A DNA stretch of 51,571 nucleotides, from contig JAFRMD010000072.1 of assembly GCA_017430835.1 (NCBI GenBank), positions 1 through 51,571 on the forward strand, in the 5' to 3' direction. The DNA is from Methanosphaera sp. Lineage in GTDB: Archaea > Methanobacteriota > Methanobacteria > Methanobacteriales > Methanobacteriaceae. Of the stretch, positions 27,089 to 36,995 are shown one piece after another (position 1 is the first letter of the stretch; every line of letters starts with the position of its first letter). The notes under the pieces were generated by a model, which saw only the letters and a list, made by a program, of their open reading frames with translations, was not told the origin of the DNA and searched no databases. The position numbers were made by a program, and so were the translations under genes.

Positions 27089-28861
27089 ATGGAAAAATTA
27101 AAATTTAAGGACTTGAACATATCCCCAGAAATGCAAAAAGCAGTAGAAGATATGGGATTTGAAGAAGCTTCGCCTATTCAATCATTAGCAATTCCAAAAA
27201 TATTAGCACATAAAGACGTAACGGGGCAAGCTCAGACAGGAACGGGAAAAACAGCTGCATTTGGAATACCTTTGTTAGAAAATATCGATAGCGATGATAA
27301 AAAACTACAAGCAATGATATTATGTCCAACACGTGAATTAGCCATCCAAGTAGCAGAAGAACTGAAGAAATTATCAAAATACCTTCCAAAAATAGATGTA
27401 CTGCCAGTATATGGTGGTCAACCAATCGATAGACAAATAAAAGCTCTAAAAAAAGGAGTTCAAATCATTATTGGAACTCCTGGTCGTGTAATGGATCATA
27501 TAGATAGAAGAACAATCAAACTATCAAATATTAAAACAGTAATTTTAGATGAAGCAGATGAAATGTTAGATATGGGATTTAGGGAAGATATTGAATATAT
27601 ATTAGAAGACATACCAGCAGATAGACAATTTTTATTATTTTCTGCCACATTACCCGAAGAAATAATGCGACTTGCAAAAAGATACCAGACAGATGCTGAA
27701 ATAGTTAAAATTACAAAACATGAACTTACAACGCCAGACGTTGAACAAAAATACTTTGAAGTTAAAGAAGACATGAAACTGGAATTGTTATCACGACTCT
27801 TGGATTTGAACAATTTTGATTTATCATTAGTATTTTGTAACACGAAAAGAAAAGTTGATAAACTCGTAAGTCACCTACAAATAAGAGGATACCTTGCAGA
27901 TGGATTACATGGTGATTTAACACAAAACCAGAGAGACCACGTGATGAACAAGTTCAAACATGGAAATCTTGAAATACTAGTTGCAACTGACGTTGCTGCT
28001 CGTGGAATAGATGTTGGCGGAGTAGAAGCAGTTTTTAACTTCGACATTCCGAATGACAATGAATACTACGTCCACAGGATTGGAAGAACTGGTCGGGCAG
28101 GTAAAAGTGGAAAAGCGTTTAGTTTCGTTTCAGGAAGAGAAATATACCAATTAAGGGATATTCAACAGTATGCTAAAACAAAAATAGACCAGGCACCAAT
28201 ACCTTCAATTAGTGACGTAACCGAAGTAAAAAATGATAATTTCATTGAACAATTAAAAGAACGTATAAAAACTGAAAATATTTCTAAAGAAATATACATA
28301 ATAGAAAAATTAATTGAAGAAGACTATAACTCTATTGACATTGCTGCAACATTACTTAAAGGCATCATGGAAGATAACAAATATATGGAAGAAGAATTTG
28401 GAGATACCGAAGCACGTGAGGGATTTGTAAAATTCTTTATGAGTGTTGGTAAAAAACAAGAAATGTCCATGAGTGTCATATTAAATGCTATTAATGAAAA
28501 AACAGGTCTTAATGGGCGTCAAGTTGGAAATATAGATATTTTTGATAACTTCTCTTTTGTTGAAATTGCCGAAGCAAATGCTTCTGATTTCTACAAATTC
28601 ATGGGTGAAACATACATTGGAAATGTTAGCGTTCACATAGAACCTGCTCGTCCTAGAGAAAAATCCAAAAAACGTAACGAAAACAATAATCAATATAAAA
28701 ATAATAAAAAGAATAGAAAAAGTAGAAACTTTAATCCTCACAGGAAAGAAAAATATCAGAAAAATAATTATCAAAAAAACACTTACAGTAAGATAGATTA
28801 TCAAACTGACAGTAATAGAAACGATTATAACCGTAAAAGTTATAGAAAAAAAAATTTTTAA
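27089..28861 (+). CDS. DEAD-box RNA helicase with DbpA-like RNA-binding domain
   Basis: 590 residues. The helicase core has Q motif SPIQSLAIP, motif I AQTGTGKTAA, motif Ia PTRELAIQV, DEAD at DEADEMLDMGF, SATLPEEI, and in the second RecA domain ARGIDVGG and HRIGRTGRAGKSG. It is followed by a helical spacer and a DbpA-type RNA-binding fold (about 455-520, GRQVGNIDIFDNFSFVEIAEANA). The C-terminal tail is a basic Asn/Lys/Arg-rich low-complexity segment. The layout equals CsdA/DeaD, which remodel RNA structure and act in ribosome assembly and in the cold. The ATG has AGGAG upstream, the gene is alone with its own terminator, and the leader is long. Confidence 0.94.
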   Translation: MEKLKFKDLNISPEMQKAVEDMGFEEASPIQSLAIPKILAHKDVTGQAQTGTGKTAAFGIPLLENIDSDDKKLQAMILCPTRELAIQVAEELKKLSKYLPKIDVLPVYGGQPIDRQIKALKKGVQIIIGTPGRVMDHIDRRTIKLSNIKTVILDEADEMLDMGFREDIEYILEDIPADRQFLLFSATLPEEIMRLAKRYQTDAEIVKITKHELTTPDVEQKYFEVKEDMKLELLSRLLDLNNFDLSLVFCNTKRKVDKLVSHLQIRGYLADGLHGDLTQNQRDHVMNKFKHGNLEILVATDVAARGIDVGGVEAVFNFDIPNDNEYYVHRIGRTGRAGKSGKAFSFVSGREIYQLRDIQQYAKTKIDQAPIPSISDVTEVKNDNFIEQLKERIKTENISKEIYIIEKLIEEDYNSIDIAATLLKGIMEDNKYMEEEFGDTEAREGFVKFFMSVGKKQEMSMSVILNAINEKTGLNGRQVGNIDIFDNFSFVEIAEANASDFYKFMGETYIGNVSVHIEPARPREKSKKRNENNNQYKNNKKNRKSRNFNPHRKEKYQKNNYQKNTYSKIDYQTDSNRNDYNRKSYRKKNF

Positions 28862-28868
28862 TAAAGGA

Positions 28869-28912
28869 TGATTATTGAACTGATAGTTATTCCTACTAAT
28901 CACCATTTTTTT
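28869..28912 (+). terminator. Terminator after the helicase gene
   Basis: TGATTA (28869-28874) and TAATCA (28897-28902) form a stem, followed by a T-run of ten from about 28906. It lies between the convergent helicase and prs genes and can serve the plus-strand transcript. Confidence 0.5.
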
Positions 28913-29788
28913 TTAATTTAAGGATTTAATATGAGATGCAATAGTTTCTGCAAGAGATATTTCTGCCACTTCACTTTTTAGTGTGTTGGTTGCTTGAACA
29001 CTATTTGCTCCAGCAGCGTTTATTTTAAGTACTGCATCATTTACCAATACAGGATGTACACAGAACACATCCACTGCAGTCGCTCCTTGTTCTTTAAGAA
29101 TATTGATAGCATTTACTATGGTTCCACCAGTACTTATTATGTCATCTATTATTACTACACTTCTATTGTTTACTGAAATGTTTTTTGTTTTGGTTTCTAC
29201 TACTTCTGGAGATAATCTTACTTTTTCCAAGTAATCATAATCCGTATCAAGAATTGTAGCTATTTCTTTTGCAAAATTTACTGCACCCTTATCTGGAGCT
29301 AATACAATTGGCTTTTCATCAAAGGTATCCTTTATGTGTTGGGCTATTGCTGGCATTGCAGAGATATTATCCACAGGGATATCATAGAGGTCACAGATAC
29401 TTTCTTCATGTAAATTTACTGAGATTAATCGTTTTACTCCCATTGTTTGAATTAGTTTTGCTGTTGCTTTTGCTGATATGCATTCAACTTCTTTAAATCT
29501 TCTTTCTTGACGACTGTAACCTAAATAGGGGGATACAACCGTTATGTCTTCTACTTGCATATCCTCCAATATGTCCAAGATGAAAAACAATTCCATCAGA
29601 TTTTCATCCTGTGGATATCCTGTTGATTGAATTATTGTTACTTTTTCATCCTTGTTGATTTCATCTTTTATTCTAAAGTATCTTTCTCCGTCAGGAAACT
29701 TTTTTGATTCGACAGTACATAGTTTATCATTTAATTCTCTTGCAACTTGAGCAGCTAATGCTTGTGATGCAGATCCACCAATTATCAC
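28913..29788 (-). CDS. prs: Ribose-phosphate diphosphokinase (PRPP synthetase)
   Basis: 291 residues. The protein makes 5-phosphoribosyl 1-pyrophosphate from ribose 5-phosphate and ATP, feeding nucleotide, histidine and, in methanogens, methanopterin-related pathways. Two phosphoribosyltransferase-like domains are present: the first with the GERYFRI segment, the second with the PRPP loop VVIIDDIISTGGTI (about 205-218). SRQERRFKE is the family flexible-loop motif. The start is GTG at 29788, with GGAGAG about ten bases upstream; no ATG fits. It is convergent with the helicase gene and divergent from hypA. Confidence 0.95.
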   Translation of the reverse strand: MIIGGSASQALAAQVARELNDKLCTVESKKFPDGERYFRIKDEINKDEKVTIIQSTGYPQDENLMELFFILDILEDMQVEDITVVSPYLGYSRQERRFKEVECISAKATAKLIQTMGVKRLISVNLHEESICDLYDIPVDNISAMPAIAQHIKDTFDEKPIVLAPDKGAVNFAKEIATILDTDYDYLEKVRLSPEVVETKTKNISVNNRSVVIIDDIISTGGTIVNAINILKEQGATAVDVFCVHPVLVNDAVLKINAAGANSVQATNTLKSEVAEISLAETIASHIKSLN

Positions 29789-30023
29789 TATTAATTCTCT
29801 CCTTAAGTGTTATACAATTCATGAATACTTTCTGTGAATTGATATAATTTTTTATTATAATAAATTATGATTTTTATTTTTAAAATAATTTAGCAGATAA
29901 CAATGTTAACCTAATTATTATAAATTAAAATTAAATAAAGTAAAATACAAATAATTATCATAAATAAAAATATTAAAATTTATACTTTTATTAATAAAAA
30001 CTTTTATAATTGGAGTAAAAACC

Positions 30024-30407
30024 ATGCATGAATTATCCATGGCAAACAGTATGGTTGAAGCCATACTTGATACTGCAAAGAAAAATAATGCTATACAAAT
30101 TAATGAAGCCGTCCTTGAAGTAGGTGAACTTACAATGTTAAATCCAGAACAATTAAAGTTCATGATGGATATACTAAGAGAAGGAACAATCTTCGAAGAC
30201 GCTGAAATAATCATTAATATGATACCAATAGAAATAGAATGTGAAGAATGTGGTTTTAAAGGTGAAACTAAAACTGATGAAAATATGGATCATTTAATGA
30301 GCGTAGCAACATGTCCCGAATGTGCCAACACAAAAGTACACATCATTCAAGGACAAGAATGTAACATAAAAACCATAAAAATAGAAAGGGAAGATGAAAA
30401 TGCATAA
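30024..30407 (+). CDS. hypA: Hydrogenase nickel incorporation protein HypA
   Basis: 127 residues. HypA delivers nickel to NiFe hydrogenases together with HypB. The nickel-binding N-terminus MHEL (His2) is intact, and the zinc site has Cys73, Cys76, Cys97 and Cys100 in the C-x2-C-x20-C-x2-C spacing. The tail is acidic and lysine-rich. The 14-bp overlap with hypB shows translational coupling. Confidence 0.97.
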   Translation: MHELSMANSMVEAILDTAKKNNAIQINEAVLEVGELTMLNPEQLKFMMDILREGTIFEDAEIIINMIPIEIECEECGFKGETKTDENMDHLMSVATCPECANTKVHIIQGQECNIKTIKIEREDENA

Positions 30408-31056
30408 TGTATCAATCGATGTAGAACAAGACATAATTTTAGCTAATGACAAATTAGCATATGGAAACAGACAAAAATTTGACGAAAAAAACGTATTTGC
30501 GGTAGACTTAGTAGGTGCAGTAGGTTCCGGTAAAACATCCTTGTTGGAAAAATTAATTGACGAAATGGATGATGATATTGCCGTTATCGCAGGAGACATA
30601 CTAAGTAAATTTGATGCAAAAAGAATTGAAGAAAAAAATGTACCAGTAAAAGGATTGAACACTGGAAAGGAATGTCATCTTGATGCACATTTAATAGGTC
30701 ATGCATTACATGATGTTCCATTAGATGATATTTCAATACTATTCATCGAAAACGTTGGAAACCTCATATGTCCAGCAGACTTTAACCTTGGTGCACACAT
30801 CAGAACAGTTATCATAAGTGTAACTGAAGGTGACGATACTGCAGAAAAACATCCTATGATTTTCAAAGGAGCCGACATGGCTATTGTTAACAAAGTTGAC
30901 CTGGCCGATGCCGTCGGTGCGGACGCGGACAAGATGGTAAACGATATTAAAATGATAAATCCTGACATTCCTGTAGTAAAATGTAGTTTAAAAACAGGTG
31001 AAGGAGTAGACGAAATCATTGACTTATATAAGAAATTCCAAAATGAAATAAACTAG
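30394..31056 (+). CDS. hypB: Hydrogenase/urease nickel incorporation GTPase HypB
   Basis: 220 residues. A G3E-type GTPase with P-loop GAVGSGKTS (41-49), switch region [12 protein letters not shown] containing the Cys-His pair expected at the GTP-dependent metal site, [11 protein letters not shown] and NKVD. It hands nickel to the hydrogenase with HypA. It lacks the His-rich N-terminal storage segment of some HypB proteins. The start may be 30394 or 30400 (both inside the hypA overlap); 30394 is used. The C-terminal dimerisation segment is of normal length. Its use in a methanogen is for the Ni-Fe hydrogenases of H2 uptake. Confidence 0.96.
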   Translation: MKMHNVSIDVEQDIILANDKLAYGNRQKFDEKNVFAVDLVGAVGSGKTSLLEKLIDEMDDDIAVIAGDILSKFDAKRIEEKNVPVKGLNTGKECHLDAHLIGHALHDVPLDDISILFIENVGNLICPADFNLGAHIRTVIISVTEGDDTAEKHPMIFKGADMAIVNKVDLADAVGADADKMVNDIKMINPDIPVVKCSLKTGEGVDEIIDLYKKFQNEIN

Positions 31057-31107
31057 ATTACTAGATTCTAATTTTATTTTTTTTAATTATCTAAGGAAGT
31101 ATTAGCT

Positions 31108-32148
31108 ATGAAAGTATGGATAGATATTGTAAATGCGCCCCATGTACGATTTTTCAATGGAATTATTAAGAAACTGAGAGCCGATGGACATGAAGTCTTA
31201 ATTACTGCAAGAGACTTTTCAAATATTCATGATTTACTAGAAATATTTAATCTTGAATACACTTCAATTGGAAATCATGGTGTAACACTGGAAGAAAAAT
31301 TATTGTCAAGTACTAAGCGTGCATATGAACTATCCAAATTCATAGCTAAAGAAAATATAGATGTTGCAATAACAAAACATTCAATAGAACTGCCCCGAGT
31401 AGCATTTGGGCTTGGAATACCAAACATATTCGTATTAGATAATGAACATGCTATAGCAGCAAACAAATTAACGCTTCCATTAACAAACAAATTGATAATT
31501 CCTGAAATATTTGATGTATGGAATACGATTCATTTTGGAATGAATCCAAATGATATTGTCAGATATAATGGAACTTGTGAAGTTACACATCTTGAAGATT
31601 TTACCTATAACGAAAATATCATTGACGATTTAGGATTAGAACTTAAAAATGATAAAATCATTTTAATGAGACCGGAACCTTCACTTGCTTCATACCTTGA
31701 TGCGGATTGTACAAAATCTGTTCTTACACCTATAGTTGATGCACTGAAAAATCAAGCAGACATATTAATCATTCCACGTTTTAAAACACAGGGAGAAATA
31801 TTCAAAGATTTACCTAATGTACATATCATTAAGACACCTGTTGACACATTCAGTTTAATGAAAAAGGCAGATTTATTAATAGGTGCTGGCGGTACAATGA
31901 ATAGAGAAGCAGCCTTACTTGGAACACCAGTCATTTCATGTTATCCTGGCAAGCAGTTATCTGTGGATACCTACTACATCAATAAAGGATTAATGAAACG
32001 TTCAAAAAATCTTAATGAAATTATTGAATTATCCAAAGACTTATTATCTAAAAAACCATCCAATTTTTCATTAAAAACGGATAATCTGATAGATTTAATT
32101 GTTAATGAAATATATAAAACATATGACGAATATTATAATCAAAAATAG
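31108..32148 (+). CDS. DUF354-family glycosyltransferase-like protein
   Basis: 346 residues with the GT-B type fold expected of DUF354. It opens MKVWIDIVNAPHVRFFNGII, has IAITKHSIELPRVAFGLG-like segments and a second-domain glycine-rich motif LLIGAGGTMNREAALLGTPVIS. DUF354 proteins are annotated hypothetical but resemble UDP-N-acetylglucosamine 2-epimerase and MurG-type enzymes, suggesting a nucleotide-sugar role. It sits 51 bp after hypB on the same strand, but this link may be only positional, and tRNA-Ala is on the other strand just downstream. Substrate unknown; a wall or S-layer glycan step is a guess. Confidence 0.85.
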   Translation: MKVWIDIVNAPHVRFFNGIIKKLRADGHEVLITARDFSNIHDLLEIFNLEYTSIGNHGVTLEEKLLSSTKRAYELSKFIAKENIDVAITKHSIELPRVAFGLGIPNIFVLDNEHAIAANKLTLPLTNKLIIPEIFDVWNTIHFGMNPNDIVRYNGTCEVTHLEDFTYNENIIDDLGLELKNDKIILMRPEPSLASYLDADCTKSVLTPIVDALKNQADILIIPRFKTQGEIFKDLPNVHIIKTPVDTFSLMKKADLLIGAGGTMNREAALLGTPVISCYPGKQLSVDTYYINKGLMKRSKNLNEIIELSKDLLSKKPSNFSLKTDNLIDLIVNEIYKTYDEYYNQK

Positions 32149-32159
32149 TTAAAATATAG

Positions 32160-32233
32160 TGGACTAGTCGAGATTTGAACCCGAGGCCTCCGCCATGCCA
32201 AGGCGACACTCTACCAAGCTGAGCTACTAGCCC
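32160..32233 (-). tRNA. tRNA-Ala (anticodon GGC)
   Basis: A 74-nt cloverleaf. Anticodon stem-loop UCGCC-UUGGCAU-GGCGG gives anticodon GGC. Acceptor stem GGGCUAG/CUAGUCC includes the G3-U70 pair, the classic identity element read by alanyl-tRNA synthetase. T-arm GGGUUCAAAUCUC is close to standard, and no CCA is encoded. Just downstream of the DUF354 gene, on the opposite strand. Confidence 0.94.
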
Positions 32234-32449
32234 ATACTAATTATTATAATAATTTGTTTTCACAAATATATATTTCTATCTTTTTTTAAAATAGTTAATA
32301 GAATAATTTTTAATACACACATAGTTATCTAAAAAATAAAAATCTTAATAAATTAAGATGATAAAATAATATATAAAGAGAAATTAATAATATAATTTTA
32401 TATTCAAATAATTTAATTCAACAAGAATTAATAAAGGATTGATTAATAT

Positions 32450-33532
32450 ATGGCATTAATAGCTTCAAATCACTTGATATTTATCTTAGAATTTGCTATA
32501 CTGATGCATATTGGAGTTTTATTATTATTAAACTTCATTCCATTAAATTTCAGTTTAGTATTTGTTCTATCATTAATCTTGGGTGTTGGAATAACCTTAT
32601 TATTCGGTTTTGACGCACTTTGTTTAGTACTGCCTATGCTTAATCATCATGAATTTACACACCCTTATGGTCCGTTGGCCATTCTGGTTGTGGTAACGTC
32701 GTGGTCGATAATCCCCGTGATAGAGGAGCAAGGATCGAAAACATCCAATATTAAACTGTTAGTACTTTTAATTAGCGCTGGGATCACCTTGTTCGGAGCA
32801 TTTGTTCACCGTGATTTCCTTATTATGTGGGCATTAGGTTTAGCAGTAGGATTTTTAATTCTCAGTAAGACATTTAAGAAAGAAAGTTCATTTATTAATA
32901 TTAGAAATGTTGCTTTGATACTGGTTGGATTACTATTGATTTTCGGAGTAATGGAAGGATTAGCTCAATTATTAAATATGGAAATTATTAGTCCTTTATC
33001 AAGAATTGACCGTATGAGTAGTAACCAATTATCTAGTCTTAGACTAGTTCTCGGCAATACAAATGCATGGGGACATACGGCTAACGCAACATACTGGGGA
33101 AGTAGCGGTCTTGGAAATAGTGATGGTTACATATCATTACCATTAACATTTGTAACATTGTTCGGATTACCATTCCCATTGTTCTATGGAATATTAGTAA
33201 CAAAAAAAGACGTAATCGATTATTTCCTACCCGGAATCTTCGGTTTTGGATTCGATTTCGGTTATGTTGCATTAGTAGTCATTCTTCTCTGGATTCTTGC
33301 CGTAATTATTATTGGAATTAAAGTATTAAATAAATATAGAATTCAACGTGAACGTGGTAACAAGAAGTATTTAGGACGAGAGGCGTTATTAACAGGATCC
33401 TTATCAGCGTTCATTGCACAAACCATATTAGGATTATTCATTATCACAAGGACAATAAACGGTTCTGCTCTTGTAACTTACCTATTCCTAAGTGCTATGG
33501 TTGTAGCCCATGTTGTAACAACAAAACGATGA
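32450..33532 (+). CDS. Polytopic membrane protein of unknown function
   Basis: 360 residues with about nine hydrophobic helices and short loops. The first half has long helices and the loop PMLNHHEFTHPYGP. The middle holds an external loop with Asn/Gly/Trp-rich SSLRLVLGNTNAWGHTANATYWGSSG. A second helical set follows, with FGLPFPLFYGIL and FGFGFDFGYVAL. The C-terminal part contains a basic loop (NKYRIQRERGNKKYLGREAL) and one or two more helices. No transporter motif is recognised. It is monocistronic, with AAGGATTGAT before its start. The aromatic, glycine-rich loops recall membrane enzymes acting on a polymer or lipid, but this is only an impression. Confidence 0.5.
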   Translation: MALIASNHLIFILEFAILMHIGVLLLLNFIPLNFSLVFVLSLILGVGITLLFGFDALCLVLPMLNHHEFTHPYGPLAILVVVTSWSIIPVIEEQGSKTSNIKLLVLLISAGITLFGAFVHRDFLIMWALGLAVGFLILSKTFKKESSFINIRNVALILVGLLLIFGVMEGLAQLLNMEIISPLSRIDRMSSNQLSSLRLVLGNTNAWGHTANATYWGSSGLGNSDGYISLPLTFVTLFGLPFPLFYGILVTKKDVIDYFLPGIFGFGFDFGYVALVVILLWILAVIIIGIKVLNKYRIQRERGNKKYLGREALLTGSLSAFIAQTILGLFIITRTINGSALVTYLFLSAMVVAHVVTTKR

Positions 33533-33767
33533 CGAAATTCCTAACCCCCCTTCTTATTCTACAATTTTTTAAAAAACAGTTTTACATCAAGTGTGATGAA
33601 ATCTTCCAGTAAAAAACAATCTCTTTCTAGTGAATACCACGTAATATGAAAAAATTTGAGCTAAACAAGAAATAACAAGCAAAAATCAAATCTTATTTTT
33701 CAAGTGAAAATTATAATAATTTTTTTCAATATATTTAATAATAGAATTTTTGCAACAACTTTAGGTT

Positions 33768-34754
33768 ATGAATAAAATGGCAATCATTACTACAATAGTT
33801 GGCAGTTACCCAACACATAGTTTCAAAGCAAATACTTTTAATGAAAAACTTAATGAAACCTTAGGCTTGTATGATTCATATAAAAAGGCAATAATAGAAT
33901 CTGTGCATTCATTTGTTAAATCAGATATTGACATAATATGTGATGGACAAGTAAGAGGCGATATGGTTAAAATATTTGCTAGTAAAATTAATGGATTTAG
34001 AATTGAAGATAATACTGCTTTTATTAAGGGAAAAATTACCCCCGCCGCACATCCAATATCTGTTAAGGATTTTCAGTTAGCTTTCAAAACAGCAAAATCT
34101 ATTGACAATAAGTTTAAATTAAATGCTGATTTAAACGACATTTTTAAACATGAAGCAAAGGGTGTTAAAGGAATTTTAACCGGACCTACAACATTAACGC
34201 ATTCTTCATTGATTGAAAACTTTTATACTAAAAAAGAAAATGCTATTTATGACATGGCACGGGCATTACTTGTTGAAGCAAAAGAATTAGAAAAAGCTGG
34301 TGCTTGTGCAATACAAATTGATGAACCATTCATCTCCACTGGTGCAGAAGATATTAACGTTTCAAGAAATGCTGTAGAACTTATCAGTGAAGAATTAGAT
34401 ATACCAGTAATATTACATGTTTGTGGTGATTTGGAAAATGTTATGAAGGATTTGCTTGACTTTGACGTTGATATTTTAGATTTTGAATTTTCTGGAATGC
34501 CCCAAAATATCCCAACGCTGAAAAAGTTTTGGAAGTCAAATTGCAAAAAGAATATTGGTATAGGCTGTGTGAATACCAAGTTAAAATCTGTTGATAATAA
34601 AGAAGATGTTGTAAAAACCGTTAAGGAAGTTAAAAATATTATTAAACGAGACAATATTATTATAGATCCCGATTGTGGTATGCGTATGCTAGAAGATGAG
34701 ATTAGTCAAGGAAAACTAGATATTTTAAAAGAGATTAAAACGGAAGGAATTTAA
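33768..34754 (+). CDS. metE: Archaeal MetE-like methionine synthase (core catalytic domain only)
   Basis: 328 residues, equal to the C-terminal half of bacterial MetE. It opens ITTIVGSYPT, and has QIDEPFIS, ILHVCGD and DPDCGMRML, the last two supplying His and Cys zinc ligands of the MetE site. Archaeal versions transfer a methyl group, in methanogens probably from a methylated corrinoid donor, to homocysteine. Two ATGs at 33768 and 33777 are possible. The following thyA-like gene starts directly after its stop codon. Confidence 0.88.
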   Translation: MNKMAIITTIVGSYPTHSFKANTFNEKLNETLGLYDSYKKAIIESVHSFVKSDIDIICDGQVRGDMVKIFASKINGFRIEDNTAFIKGKITPAAHPISVKDFQLAFKTAKSIDNKFKLNADLNDIFKHEAKGVKGILTGPTTLTHSSLIENFYTKKENAIYDMARALLVEAKELEKAGACAIQIDEPFISTGAEDINVSRNAVELISEELDIPVILHVCGDLENVMKDLLDFDVDILDFEFSGMPQNIPTLKKFWKSNCKKNIGIGCVNTKLKSVDNKEDVVKTVKEVKNIIKRDNIIIDPDCGMRMLEDEISQGKLDILKEIKTEGI

Positions 34755-35384
34755 ATGGCAAAATTTATTAGAACCAACAATATTGCAAATGCTTGGTTAA
34801 CTTGTGTTAAAAAGATTATGCTTGAAGGTCATGAAGTAACTGATGAACGTGGAAGTCTAACAAAAGAATTGCAAAATGTAATGATTGAAATAACCAACCC
34901 AAGTGATGATACAGTACCTGAATGTTCTCCTTGGCATGATGATAGACTAGAAACCTATAAACAGGAATTGTTAGACCCTAATAATGATCAGGGATTTGTT
35001 TATACTTATGGTAATCGCTTAAGACAATATTTTAGTATTGACCAGATTGATACATGCATTGAAAAACTCAATAATTGCAGAGAATCCCGGCGTGCAATTG
35101 CAATTACTATTGACCCCATTCAAGACAACAAAGTTGATGAAATTCCATGCCTTCAGGAAATCGCCTTTCTTATTAGGGACGATAAATTATACATGACTGA
35201 CTTCTTTAGAAGTAACGATTGTGGCGGAGCAACCTTCCCCAACCTTTTCGGTATAAGGGAAGTAGGTTACTATGTTGCTGAAAATACTGATACCGAACTT
35301 GTCAATATGGTCCATCATGCCATGAGCCTACACATATATGAACATGACTGGGATAAGTGTAGAGAAATATTAAAAAAATGGTGA
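34755..35384 (+). CDS. thyA: Archaeal thymidylate synthase (methanogen type)
   Basis: 209 residues with the conserved active-site loop IPCLQEIAF, whose Cys attacks dUMP, and a downstream segment DFFRSNDCGGATFPNLFGI typical of TYMS folds. It is shorter than bacterial ThyA, as known for the methanogen enzymes, which probably use a tetrahydromethanopterin-type cofactor. Its ATG is at the base following the metE stop, with GGAAGGA upstream, so the two genes are coupled. A dCMP or dUMP hydroxymethylase role is the main alternative. Confidence 0.85.
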   Translation: MAKFIRTNNIANAWLTCVKKIMLEGHEVTDERGSLTKELQNVMIEITNPSDDTVPECSPWHDDRLETYKQELLDPNNDQGFVYTYGNRLRQYFSIDQIDTCIEKLNNCRESRRAIAITIDPIQDNKVDEIPCLQEIAFLIRDDKLYMTDFFRSNDCGGATFPNLFGIREVGYYVAENTDTELVNMVHHAMSLHIYEHDWDKCREILKKW

Positions 35385-35524
35385 ATTAGTTCAAAAAAAC
35401 TTTAACATACATTTATTATTAACAAATACCATAGTTAATAAGCATAATACAATATATGACTATGAAATAAAATCCAAGTTAATATTGAAGTTTTTTTAAA
35501 GATTATTTATACGGAGGAAAATAC

Positions 35525-36508
35525 ATGAGTGAAAGTATGAATGTTGCAGCTAAAAAAATTGCTGACAAAATGATTGAAGATGCTGAAAAGCTAAAACTCA
35601 TCCCATCAACCTTATCAAATGGAACAAGGGTTATTGATTGTGGAGTAAATGCTAAAGGTAGTATTAAAGGTGGAGAACTGTTTACAAAAGTTTGTCTTGG
35701 TGGAATTTGTGATGTTGGTATTTCCATACCGGGTGACCTAAGTGACATTATGGCAATGCCTGCTGTAAAAGTTAAAACAGATTTTCCTGCATTAACCACA
35801 TTAGGTTCCCAGAAAGCTGGTTGGAAAATTGATGTTGACGGTTACACTGCAATGGCATCAGGTCCTGCACAGACACACAAGTTTAAAGATGATGAAATTT
35901 ATAAAATAACAGGTTATACTGAAGAATCAGACATTGCTGTTATTACCCTTGAATCAGACAAACTACCTGATGAAAAAGTTGCCGAATTCATTGCTGAAGA
36001 ATGTGGCGTAAAAACAGAAAACCTCACAATTCTTGTTGCTCCTACCGCTTCCCTTGTAGGATCTATCCAAATATCAGGCAGAGCTCTTGAAGTTGGAGTT
36101 TACAAAATGTATGAAGTCATGGACTTTGATGTTACAAAAATTACCTACGCAGCAGGAATTACTCCTATTACACCAGTTGATCCGGATGGTCTTAAAGCTA
36201 TGGGAAAAACCAATGATGCAATCATATTTGGTGGAAGAACTTATTATTACATTGAACCTGATGAAGGAGAAAGTTTAGAGGAGCTTGCCACTACATTACC
36301 ATCATCCTCATCCGAAAATTATGGTAAAAGTTTCCTAGAATTCTTCAAAGAAGCTGATGGTGATTTCTATAAAATACCTAAGGATGTTTTTGCACCGGCC
36401 CAAGTTATTGTTAACGACATGGTAACTGGTGAAATGTTCCATACAGGAAGTATTGATTTAGAAAGACTAAAAAAATCCTTTGAAGTTAAAGAAGTTAAAT
36501 TTTTATAA
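35525..36508 (+). CDS. mch: Methenyltetrahydromethanopterin cyclohydrolase
   Basis: 327 residues. The enzyme interconverts N5-formyl- and methenyl-tetrahydromethanopterin in the C1 pathway of methanogenesis. The sequence runs with the family from NVAAKKIADKMIEDAEKL through GGELFTKVCLGGICDVGIS, GPAQTHKFKD, LVAPTASLVGSIQISGR and YYYIEPDEGESL. Length is normal for Mch (about 320). The ATG has GGAGG upstream. ribC follows 22 bp behind on the same strand. It is a strong marker for a methanogen. Confidence 0.98.
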   Translation: MSESMNVAAKKIADKMIEDAEKLKLIPSTLSNGTRVIDCGVNAKGSIKGGELFTKVCLGGICDVGISIPGDLSDIMAMPAVKVKTDFPALTTLGSQKAGWKIDVDGYTAMASGPAQTHKFKDDEIYKITGYTEESDIAVITLESDKLPDEKVAEFIAEECGVKTENLTILVAPTASLVGSIQISGRALEVGVYKMYEVMDFDVTKITYAAGITPITPVDPDGLKAMGKTNDAIIFGGRTYYYIEPDEGESLEELATTLPSSSSENYGKSFLEFFKEADGDFYKIPKDVFAPAQVIVNDMVTGEMFHTGSIDLERLKKSFEVKEVKFL

Positions 36509-36530
36509 ATATGATAAGAGTTGTTAATTA

Positions 36531-36995
36531 ATGTCAAAAAGAATAGGAATTTGCAGTACAACATTTGCACGTTATGATATGGCTAGTGCAGCAGTAAATC
36601 AGATAAAAAAACAGGTCACTGGAGTAAAATTTGTTGAAAGTTTTGTTCCAGGTGTCAAGGATTTACCTGTTGCTGCCAAGAAGTTAATTGAAGAAGAAAA
36701 TTGTGATATTGTTATGGCATTCGGTATGCCTGGTGGAGAAAAAATTGACAAACTATGTGCTCACGAAGCAAGTACTGGTCTTATTCAGGCACAACTTATG
36801 ACAAATACCCATATTTTAGAAGTATTTGTTCATGAAGATGAAGGAAAGGATGAAAAAGATTTGAAACAATTAGCATATAATCGTGCTACCCAACATGCAG
36901 ATAATCTGGTTAAAATGTTGTTTAAACCTGAACAAATGAAACATGAAGCAGGTACCGGAGTAAGAGAAGGTCGTGAAAATAAAGGACCATTATAA
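36531..36995 (+). CDS. ribC: Archaeal riboflavin synthase
   Basis: 154 residues. The archaeal type of riboflavin synthase forms riboflavin from two lumazine molecules, and its fold is that of lumazine synthase rather than the bacterial enzyme. The sequence shows the expected GICSTTFARYDMASAAV start and a C-terminal segment EAGTGVREGRENKGPL. It follows mch after 22 bp in a likely two-gene operon; a flavin link makes sense for F420/FAD-dependent metabolism. Confidence 0.95.
   Translation: MSKRIGICSTTFARYDMASAAVNQIKKQVTGVKFVESFVPGVKDLPVAAKKLIEEENCDIVMAFGMPGGEKIDKLCAHEASTGLIQAQLMTNTHILEVFVHEDEGKDEKDLKQLAYNRATQHADNLVKMLFKPEQMKHEAGTGVREGRENKGPL

Noticed and set aside
31057..31107. Direct repeat CTAGATT after hypB as a possible att core
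   Set aside because: Only 7 bp, no integrase or element between, and next to a normal T-rich terminator region.
33590..33670. Box C-like GTGATGA in the gap after the membrane protein gene, possible second C/D RNA
   Set aside because: No CUGA box D or D' at the needed spacing and no terminal stem.
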